From contig DXGR01000058.1 of assembly GCA_019113825.1 (NCBI GenBank), forward strand, positions 1 to 41,993: 41,993 bases of DNA, written 5' to 3'. The DNA is from Candidatus Stackebrandtia excrementipullorum. Lineage in GTDB: Bacteria; Actinomycetota; Actinomycetes; Mycobacteriales; Micromonosporaceae. The position numbers and the translations under genes were made by a program. Position 1 is the stretch's first letter. Every line of letters begins with the position of its first letter. Below, in pieces: positions 35,815 through 41,993 of this stretch. The notes below the pieces were generated by a model. It did not search any database and was not told the DNA's origin. It saw nothing but the letters and a program-made list of their open reading frames with translations.

Positions 35815-37200
35815 TCACAGACCTGGTGGAAAGCGCCGCGGTTTCAGCCTGTCGACCAGCTGACCGGCCAGGTCGAACAGGACTCCGGCGTGTCCGGGTT
35901 TCCCGACGAGCTGAACCGTCGCCGGCAACCCGTCGTCACGAACCCCGACGGGAACGACCATGGCCGGCAGACCGATGAGTCCCCACGGCGCGGTATACGC
36001 CGCCGCTCGGGCTCCCGCGCGCAGATTCTCACGCAGACCTCGGGTGGACCATCCCTCGGCCGCCGGTGGCGGACCGGGCAGAGCCGGCGTCACCAGGACG
36101 TCGTAGGCGCCGGCGTGAAACCAGTCGAGCGCGTGTTCACGTGTGCGGACGCCGTCGCCCAGCAGGCCCCCGTACAAATGCCCTTTGACGGTGCGTTCGC
36201 CCAACGCGGCAAGGCGGCGGGTACGGCGTTGCAGCGCTTTCCGATCGAACCGGATCGATCGCAGGTAGGCTGCGGCCGCCCATGCCGACACCGACGCCGT
36301 GGAGGCGCGCGGCCCCAGAGTCGGAGCCGACCGAACCGTGTCGTGTCCGGCGTCGGTGAGCGTACGGACGACGGTCAGCAGCCACGACCGCGTCGACTCG
36401 TCGGGGCCGGGCAACGGGCCCGAAACCCCGGGAAACTGCGGCGCCAACGTCTTGTCCGTCGCCGCTATCCGCAGCCGCGGCGGCTCCGACACGGCCGGCG
36501 GCAGCGACCGCGTCAATACGGCGTAGCCTTCCGCGACGTCGTTGACGGTCGTCGCCAACAGGCCGGGAGTGCCCGCGAGCCAGCGTGTCGTGTCGTCACG
36601 GTGAACGGCGGGATCGTGTTCGGGTGAAAACCCGATGACCCCGCACGCCGCGGCGACGGTGCGCACACCACCCGCGGTGCCGGGACCGTCCTGGCCGACG
36701 GCCAGCGGAACGGTCCCGGACGCGACGGCCAAACCGGCCCCGCCGGAGGGGCCCGCCACTCCCCGGTCCGACCGCCACGGGTTCACCGCGACGTCGCCGT
36801 GATCGTCCGTGCTGGGCCACAGACCGAGTTCACTGCTTCGAGTGGTTCCGACGACGACGGACCCGGCGCCTCTGAGCCTGCGCACCATCTCGTCGTCGCC
36901 GGCGGCGACGGGGAGCCGCGTTGCCGAGGATCCAAGTCGGGACTGGCCGCCGGTGACGGCGAAACGTTCACACACCGCGACCGGCACGCCTGCCATGGGC
37001 AGGCTTGCCAGGTCGGGGAGTTCGTCGACGATGGCCGCTTCGGCCAGGGCCGTCGAGTCACGGGTGTCGGTGTAGGCGACGCCGACGAGGGGGTTGCCGG
37101 CGGCATCGGTTATGTGTTCGGCGACCACCGTCGTGGCGGTGGCGTCACCGCGTCGCACCGCCCGCGCGATCTGGCGGGCGGTGGCACCTGGCCAGCTCAA
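35815..37200 (-). CDS. Amidase-signature-fold protein lacking the Lys-Ser-Ser catalytic triad
   Basis: The 461-residue protein follows the amidase signature family through its core (MAGVPVAV, AGSVVVGTTRSSELGLWPS, VNPWRSDRGVAGPSGGAGLAVASG, ACGVIGFSP). At the three catalytic positions it has C77 for Lys, P151 for the first (cis) Ser of GGSSGG and T175 for the nucleophile Ser; the spacing of the last two (24) is normal. Normal hydrolysis by this mechanism is therefore unlikely. It starts at TTG 37200, six bases after the metB stop, so it is probably in the metB transcript. It may bind an amide, or be a decaying gene that still keeps an open frame. Confidence 0.85.
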   Translation of the reverse strand: MSWPGATARQIARAVRRGDATATTVVAEHITDAAGNPLVGVAYTDTRDSTALAEAAIVDELPDLASLPMAGVPVAVCERFAVTGGQSRLGSSATRLPVAAGDDEMVRRLRGAGSVVVGTTRSSELGLWPSTDDHGDVAVNPWRSDRGVAGPSGGAGLAVASGTVPLAVGQDGPGTAGGVRTVAAACGVIGFSPEHDPAVHRDDTTRWLAGTPGLLATTVNDVAEGYAVLTRSLPPAVSEPPRLRIAATDKTLAPQFPGVSGPLPGPDESTRSWLLTVVRTLTDAGHDTVRSAPTLGPRASTASVSAWAAAAYLRSIRFDRKALQRRTRRLAALGERTVKGHLYGGLLGDGVRTREHALDWFHAGAYDVLVTPALPGPPPAAEGWSTRGLRENLRAGARAAAYTAPWGLIGLPAMVVPVGVRDDGLPATVQLVGKPGHAGVLFDLAGQLVDRLKPRRFPPGL

Positions 37201-37206
37201 CCCGGG

Positions 37207-38361
37207 TCACCCGTCGAAGGCCTGGGCCAGATCGGCCACCAGATCTTCGACGTCCTCTATACCCACGGACAACCGCACAAGGTCACCGGGCACCTCGAGA
37301 GGCGATCCGGCGGTGGAGGCGTGGGTCATGCGTCCGGGGTGTTCGATGAGCGATTCCACGCCGCCGAGCGACTCACCGAGTGTGAACAGCCTGGTCTTGT
37401 TGCACACATCGATGGCGGCCTGTTCTCCGGCGCGCATGCGGAAGCTGACCATGCCGCCGAAGCGACGCATCTGTTTCGCGGCAACGTCGTGGCCCGGGTG
37501 GGATTCCAGACCCGGGTAGAGGACGTCGGAAATCTCGTCCCGCTGGGACAGCCACTCGACGATTTTTTCGGCGTTGTCGCTGTGACGTTCCATGCGCACC
37601 GCGAGTGTCTTGGCTCCGCGCAATGTAAGCCAGGCGTCGAACGGGCCGCTGATGGCGCCCATGGAGTTCGAGTGGAACGCCAGTTCACCGGCGAGTCCGT
37701 CGTCGTTGACGATGAGCGCGCCACCGACCACGTCGGAGTGACCACCGAGGTACTTGGTGGTCGAGTGCACGATGATGTCCGCGCCGAGCACGAGCGGCTG
37801 CTGAAGGTAGGGGGACGCGAAGGTGTTGTCGACGACCAGCATTGCGTTACCGGAGTGCGCCACCTGCGCCAGCGCGGCGATGTCGGCGATACCCAGGAGG
37901 GGGTTGGTCGGTGTTTCGACCCACACGAGCTTGGTGTTGGGCGTCATCGCTGCACGGACGGCGGAGACGTCGGAGATTTTGGCCGGGGTGTAGGTGAGGC
38001 CCCAGCGGCTGGCCACCTTGTCGAACAGGCGAAACGTTCCGCCGTAGGCGTCGTCGGGAATGACGACGTGGTCACCGGGACCGCACACCGCGCGCAACAG
38101 GGTGTCCTCGGCGGCGAGCCCCGAGGCGAAGGCGAAGCCGTGCCGGCCCGACTCGAGAGCGGCCAGGCACTCCTCCAGTGCACGGCGGGTCGGGTTCTTG
38201 GTCCGGGAGTACTCGTATCCGTCGCGCATCTCTCCGACGGCGTCCTGAAGATACGTTGACGTCGCGTAGATCGGAGTGACCACTGCACCGGTCGTGGGGT
38301 CGGCCGGTTGGCCCGCGTGGATGGCGCGGGTGGCAAAGCCCTGGGAATCTGTCATGCCCAT
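37207..38361 (-). CDS. metB: Cystathionine gamma-synthase (Cys/Met PLP enzyme)
   Basis: The 384-residue PLP enzyme of the Cys/Met metabolism family makes cystathionine from an activated homoserine and cysteine, on the way to methionine. Motifs are YEYSRTKNPTR, ASGLAAEDTLLRAV, VETPTNPLLGIADI, VDNTFASPYLQQPL and the PLP lysine in HSTTKYLGGHSD (about residue 200). Cystathionine gamma-lyase or O-succinylhomoserine sulfhydrylase activity cannot be excluded. ATG 38361 may be leaderless (TAGCGT just upstream); ATG 38355 is an alternative. Confidence 0.92.
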   Translation of the reverse strand: MGMTDSQGFATRAIHAGQPADPTTGAVVTPIYATSTYLQDAVGEMRDGYEYSRTKNPTRRALEECLAALESGRHGFAFASGLAAEDTLLRAVCGPGDHVVIPDDAYGGTFRLFDKVASRWGLTYTPAKISDVSAVRAAMTPNTKLVWVETPTNPLLGIADIAALAQVAHSGNAMLVVDNTFASPYLQQPLVLGADIIVHSTTKYLGGHSDVVGGALIVNDDGLAGELAFHSNSMGAISGPFDAWLTLRGAKTLAVRMERHSDNAEKIVEWLSQRDEISDVLYPGLESHPGHDVAAKQMRRFGGMVSFRMRAGEQAAIDVCNKTRLFTLGESLGGVESLIEHPGRMTHASTAGSPLEVPGDLVRLSVGIEDVEDLVADLAQAFDG

Positions 38362-38542
38362 ACGCTAACCGACGCCGCGGCGTGATCATGTTCGGCGGCG
38401 CCGACGACCGTGGCGTGTCGGTAACCGTTGGTCTACTTCGAAGCGCTGGCACGAATCCGTGATTCAACACGTGGTGCCCGTCTCGTATCGTCGTAGACGT
38501 CAATCGCCAGCGGGCCAATAGAATTGGGAAAAGGAACTCCAC

Positions 38543-38869
38543 ATGAGCCAATGGACTGAAGACTTCGACGGCGACGGCGACCAGGACACCGTCTACGCGT
38601 ACGACAACGATGGCGACGGACAGGCGGACGAATGGGTCGTCGATCTTGACTCCGACGGAGACGCGGACGCCCAGTTCACCGACAACAACGGCGACGGCAT
38701 CGTCGACGAGATGTTGATCGACTCGAACGACGACGGCACCGCAGACGTCGTCGCGTTCGACTCCGACGGCGACGGCAACATCGACACGTACCAGTACGAC
38801 ACCGACTACGACGGTGTTCTGGACACCGAGGTCACCGACTTCGACGGTGACGGTATCGCCGACGCGTGA
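38543..38869 (+). CDS. Aspartate-rich protein of eight 13-residue DxDxDGxxD repeats
   Basis: This is a 108-residue protein made almost wholly of repeats starting at D7, D21, D34, D47, D60, D73, D86 and D99 (period 13, once 14). Each is close to D-x-D-x-D-G-x-x-D, the calcium-loop pattern of thrombospondin type 3, dockerin and EF-hand repeats. It is strongly acidic. No signal peptide, anchor or sorting motif is present, so it seems cytoplasmic, unlike most proteins with such repeats. A good Shine-Dalgarno (AAAAGGA) precedes ATG 38543. The gene is divergent from metB. It probably binds Ca2+ or other divalent metals; a storage or buffering role is speculation. Confidence 0.9.
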   Translation: MSQWTEDFDGDGDQDTVYAYDNDGDGQADEWVVDLDSDGDADAQFTDNNGDGIVDEMLIDSNDDGTADVVAFDSDGDGNIDTYQYDTDYDGVLDTEVTDFDGDGIADA

Positions 38870-39165
38870 TGCCGCCGGGGGCGTGGGCTCAACCCCGGCA
38901 CACCCACGTCGTGATAATCCCCACGGCGCGGTCACAGCGTTGTTACGAGAGGACGCAGGGCATCGTTCTCTCAACGGGTGGGCCCCTTTGGGGAACCGCC
39001 TCGGAGGCTTTCCTCGGATCTCGCTCGTCGTATGGGAACGACGGGGTCCGGGGAAAGCCTCTTGGTGTTTTTCGCGGAGTCGTTCCGCCGCCGAGGCGGG
39101 AGGCCGGAGACGCTTCGGGCCACATCGCCGCCGGCGGGCGTCACCTACACCTCGGGAATAAACGG

Positions 39166-39807
39166 ATGTCGCCGCGCGTCGACACCGGCATGACTGTGAC
39201 GACTCACGCTGTCCTGGCCACTCCCCTGTACGGACCTTGGCCGGACGGGTTCGAACGTGCTGTATTCGGGATGGGCTGTTTCTGGGGCGTCGAGCGCATC
39301 TTCTGGGAGATCGACGGGGTGCACAGCACTGCTGCCGGGTATGCCGGCGGCACCGACCCCGATCCGACGTATCGGGCGGTGTGCAGCGGCGCCACGGGGC
39401 ACGCCGAAGTGGTTCAGGTCGTCTACGACCCGTCGAAGGTCTCTTACGAGACCCTGCTGACGGCGTTTTGGGACAACCACGATCCGACCCAGGGGCTTCG
39501 TCAGGGGAACGACGTCGGTAGTCAATACCGGTCGATCATTCTCACAACGAGCGCCGACCAGCAGCGACGAGCGGAGGCGTCTCGGCAGGCCTACGCACCG
39601 ATCGTCGCGGACGCCGGCCTGGGTCGGATCACCACCGACATCCGACCCGCCGGTGACTTCTTCCACGCCGAGGACGAACATCAGCAGTACCTGCACCACA
39701 ACCCGGGCGGCTACTGCAACCACGGCCCCCAGGTGTACGCCGGCAAACTCAGCGTGACGTCGCTCGAGAACCGGTTGGCGGACCTTCCCGTCACCTGGAA
39801 CGCCTGA
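39166..39807 (+). CDS. msrA: Peptide methionine sulfoxide reductase MsrA
   Basis: The 213-residue enzyme reduces methionine-S-sulfoxide. The catalytic Cys38 is in VFGMGCFWGVERIFWEI; further conserved parts are TAAGYAGG, GATGHAEVVQVVYDP and FWDNHDPTQG. A possible resolving cysteine is in NPGGYCNHGP near the C-terminus. ATG 39166 (GGGA upstream) and ATG 39190 are both possible starts; no open frame upstream of these is supported. Confidence 0.94.
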   Translation: MSPRVDTGMTVTTHAVLATPLYGPWPDGFERAVFGMGCFWGVERIFWEIDGVHSTAAGYAGGTDPDPTYRAVCSGATGHAEVVQVVYDPSKVSYETLLTAFWDNHDPTQGLRQGNDVGSQYRSIILTTSADQQRRAEASRQAYAPIVADAGLGRITTDIRPAGDFFHAEDEHQQYLHHNPGGYCNHGPQVYAGKLSVTSLENRLADLPVTWNA

Positions 39808-39813
39808 TCGTCA

Positions 39814-39857
39814 CGGTGTTTTACCGCCTTGGCGGCCACACGGGCGGCAAAACACCG
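39814..39857. terminator. Hairpin terminator downstream of msrA
   Basis: CGGTGTTTTACCGCC and GGCGGCAAAACACCG pair, with one internal A-C mismatch, around a 14-nt loop, starting 7 bp after the msrA stop. The position fits an msrA terminator. Confidence 0.8.
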
Positions 39858-40625
39858 CGAATTCGAGTTTGTCGGGTCGGCTTGGGTGAACATGAGGCTG
39901 ATGACGGGACCTGCGCTCATGTGTCCGGTGTGTCGAGCCCGCGAGCACGGCCACGAACCGGTGCCGACGTCGAGAAGCTCCTGAAGCCGCCGCCTGCGGC
40001 CATCCGAAGCCGCGCAGGAGAAGCAGGTCGACGGCGACGTTCCTGCCGGTGACTCTCCGACGAACTCGCGCGCGACGGGCCGGACATCGTCGCCACCGGG
40101 TCTTGTGTGGTCGACTCTCATGAGGCCCGGTCGAGTGATCGAGGTCCGGCCGGGTGCGAGCCGTGTTCGTCTTCCGCGCCGACGGGGAACCCCGACCGCC
40201 GGCCGCAGAGTGCCGACGGCAGCTGGCTTGTCGGCGCTTCAGCGACATGACCCGGCTGTTTCTCAACCGTGAGGGCCTTCGATCTTGAGTCCGCGGCAGC
40301 GGTCCACATGGACCGGTGGAACCGAGCCGGATCGCCGCTCGAAGACATGCGTTCCCGGTGGTCGATGCGAGGCTCGGTCCCGGTGACGCAGGGGGCCGGC
40401 AGACGTACCCTGGACGCTTCCGACGACTTCATACCCGTTTCGACGGGCCGCGAGAGGCTCCGCAACACACGTCTACCGGTCGCACGGCCTACGCAGCAGG
40501 ATCCAGACGACACGTGTTCGGGCTCATTGACGTCGTTGACCCGCCGGTTCGAAAAACGACAGTTCGACAATAAAGTCCCTTAAGGAGCGTCGGCGGTTCT
40601 CCCGAGTGTCGCGCGGCAGAGTCGT
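39858..40625. other. About 770 bp with no convincing gene
   Basis: Open frames of 80-150 codons occur on both strands but contradict each other, and none shows a recognisable domain. The only hint is a short plus-strand frame near 39891 with CPVCRAREHG, a zinc-knuckle-like pattern, which stops within about 35 codons. Either this is decayed coding DNA or a non-coding spacer. Confidence 0.55.
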
Positions 40626-40946
40626 CTAGTCGTATGTGACGTTCTCGTCGACTCGGTCGATCGTCGCGCGCAATACCCGGTGAGCGCCCACATCGGTCTC
40701 GCCCACCACCGGGTCCGCCTCCGTGAAAAGGTCAAGCTTGTACGCGGCCAGAACCACGTGAGCGAAATAGTCCGGCGATACCGACGCCTCCGTATCGTCG
40801 AGATGGGAGATCAGGAAGTCGAAGGCCAGACGGGCGTTGCCCGACCTCACCATCTCGCGCAGGCCGACCGCTCGCGCGGGTTCGACATCACCGGCACCGA
40901 CGGCCCGGTCGATCAACCGGTCGACCATGTTGACGATCCCCGACAC
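40626..40946 (-). CDS. Small protein of unknown function, MafI-like immunity fold possible
   Basis: This 106-residue, all-helical, acidic protein has GTG 40946 as start with GGGAGGG 4-7 nt upstream. The central stretch (GNARLAFDFLISHLDDTEASVSPDYFAHVVLAAYKLDL) has the shape of the MafI-type immunity family, where a helix with an A-L/F pattern precedes (I/V)S-x-(E/D)-x-(Y/F). The resemblance is by eye and weak. No toxin gene is next to it. It could equally be a stand-alone protein of unknown function. Confidence 0.65.
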   Translation of the reverse strand: MSGIVNMVDRLIDRAVGAGDVEPARAVGLREMVRSGNARLAFDFLISHLDDTEASVSPDYFAHVVLAAYKLDLFTEADPVVGETDVGAHRVLRATIDRVDENVTYD

Positions 40947-41063
40947 GTAACCCTCCCCGCATGTTCGTTGGGATGCAGTCTGTCACCTGACGTAACGAGG
41001 TGGAGCCGGTTCACCGTCTCCCCCACCAAGATGGGAGCTCGGCAACGCCGAGGGTGATCCCGT

Positions 41064-41993
41064 TCAGATCGCCCAGGCGTCCGACCGCGACGATTCGGCC
41101 AACGACATCAAACTCGCCTGGGGACGTGCGGCCGGCCCCAGGACGTGGCTACGTCCCTCCACCAGGAGCCGTTCTATCTCCTTTGCCGGTCCCGGCGCAC
41201 CGAAGAGGTAGCCCTGCCCGAGGTCGCATCCGGCGTCGCGCATCCGACGCGCCTGCCACAGGCTTTCGATCCCCTCGGCGACAACCTCGAGCCCCAGGGT
41301 GTGCCCCATGTCCACCAGCGTCGAAATGAACTCTCGATCGGTCGATTCGGACTTGCTCAACGAATGGGAGGCAAACGCACCGTCCAGTTTCAACGCGTGG
41401 ACGGGCAGTCGGCTCAACGAGGCCAGGTTCGAATACCCGGTACCGAAATCGTCGATCGCGACGTGCACCCCCAACGCGGTCAGCTCCCGAAGGGTGTCGA
41501 CGACGTGCTGATCGGTGCCCGGAGCGCCGTGTTCGGTGATCTCCAGTTGCAGGTTCTCGGGGGGCAGGCCGGTGCCGGACAACACCTCGGAGACACGTGC
41601 GACCAGTCCGGGGCGTTTCAGTTGTCGCGCCGCGAGGTTCACGGCGACGTACGGGGGCTCCGAACACAGGTGAACCCAGCGCTCGGCCTCCCGGCACGCC
41701 TGTTCCATCAAATAGTCGTCCATGGCCACGACGATGCCGGTGGCTTCTGCCAGGCCGATGAACTGGCCCGCCGCCAGCAGACCCATGGACGGGTGGTCCC
41801 ATCGGGCCAACGCCTCCACGCCCACGAGCCGTCCGTCGCGCAGATTCACCAACGGTTGATACGCCAGAGTGAACTCACCGCGCCGCAACGCCGACGGCAT
41901 GGCCGCCGACAGTCGGAACCTCCTGGCGTCTTCGGCGCTGCGGTCCGATCGGTACACGCGTCGGCAGCCCGGGCCGTCCGCTTTCGCCCAGTG
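41064..41993 (-). CDS. GGDEF-EAL cyclic-di-GMP protein, C-terminal part (5' end outside window)
   Basis: The frame is open from the right edge to the stop at 41064 (309 residues). Its first residues (AKADGPGCRRVYRSD) match the end of a GGDEF domain, and a complete EAL domain follows. EAL motifs are VGVEALARWDHP, the asparagine of VAVNLAARQL, LEITEHG, the loop DDFGTGYSNLASL, the lysine of ALKLDGAF, EVVAEGIES and QGYLFG. The phosphodiesterase residues appear intact, so it likely degrades c-di-GMP. The internal GTG at 41957 is not the true start. Confidence 0.92.
   Translation of the reverse strand, partial: HWAKADGPGCRRVYRSDRSAEDARRFRLSAAMPSALRRGEFTLAYQPLVNLRDGRLVGVEALARWDHPSMGLLAAGQFIGLAEATGIVVAMDDYLMEQACREAERWVHLCSEPPYVAVNLAARQLKRPGLVARVSEVLSGTGLPPENLQLEITEHGAPGTDQHVVDTLRELTALGVHVAIDDFGTGYSNLASLSRLPVHALKLDGAFASHSLSKSESTDREFISTLVDMGHTLGLEVVAEGIESLWQARRMRDAGCDLGQGYLFGAPGPAKEIERLLVEGRSHVLGPAARPQASLMSLAESSRSDAWAI

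Noticed and set aside
34555-36627. 690-codon plus-strand open frame
   Set aside because: It is antisense to the serine hydrolase and amidase-fold genes, both of which have clear domain motifs. It shows no domain of its own and arises from GC-biased third positions.
36799-38259. 486-codon plus-strand open frame
   Set aside because: It is antisense to metB and the 5' part of the amidase-fold gene. Its translation has the glycine/valine/arginine-rich look of a shadow frame and no family.
40118-40570. Minus-strand 150-codon frame
   Set aside because: There is no domain, no convincing ribosome site and it conflicts with open frames on the other strand.

Overview
The window reads as chromosomal DNA of a high-GC actinomycete. 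The evidence is strongly GC-biased codon use, a mec-cysO-cysM / murI / Rv1339-like / rph-rdgB neighbourhood known from mycobacteria and other Actinobacteria, a conservon-type sensor kinase with a roadblock protein, IS112-like IS5-family transposases, an aa3 oxidase subunit I, and DUF6194 and DUF7144 proteins. A spore-forming or filamentous genus (for example Glycomycetaceae or Micromonosporales) fits, but the genus cannot be fixed from this window. Both ends cut genes: an Hsp70-like protein on the left and a GGDEF-EAL protein on the right.

Layout. 0-3.9 kb: a membrane-anchored Hsp70/beta-propeller protein behind a double-MerR regulator, divergent from a DUF6194 gene, then a DivIVA-motif mini-protein. 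3.9-8.9 kb: a catabolic or uptake operon (cyclic-amide hydrolase, ABC permease, ATPase, lipoprotein receptor) with a divergent LysR regulator. 9.0-13.0 kb: an EACC1-like small protein, then a lower-GC island in which mgtE lies between a decayed and an apparently intact copy of the same IS. 13.1-15.6 kb: a PucR-type regulator, an orphan histidine kinase and tRNA-Leu(UAG). 15.7-21.9 kb: rph-rdgB converging on murI and an MBL-fold hydrolase, a dense intergenic repeat array, a small membrane protein, and cysM, cysO and mec. 21.9-25.8 kb: an FKBP-type isomerase, a Nudix hydrolase, a DUF7144 membrane protein, and pncB and pncA (NAD salvage). 25.8-34.0 kb: ctaD, a degenerate aminoglycoside-phosphotransferase-like protein, a two-gene conservon remnant and ktrB-ktrA. 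34.0-42.0 kb: acylphosphatase, a beta-lactamase-fold hydrolase, an amidase-fold protein without its catalytic triad, a cystathionine gamma-synthase, an aspartate-rich DxDxDG repeat protein, msrA, a small unknown or immunity-like protein and an EAL phosphodiesterase.

How genes work together. CysM, CysO and Mec form the protein-bound thiocarboxylate route to cysteine. KtrB and KtrA form one potassium channel and its gate. PncA and PncB are consecutive NAD-salvage steps. The hydrolase-ABC-LysR block looks like a regulated uptake-and-hydrolysis module for an unidentified cyclic amide. The least ordinary features are two likely pseudoenzymes (the APH-like protein at 28 kb and the amidase-fold protein at 36 kb), the calcium-loop repeat protein at 38.5 kb, the Hsp70-propeller with its double-MerR neighbour, and the repeat array at 18.9-19.4 kb. 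No clear defence system, CRISPR array or prophage is visible.
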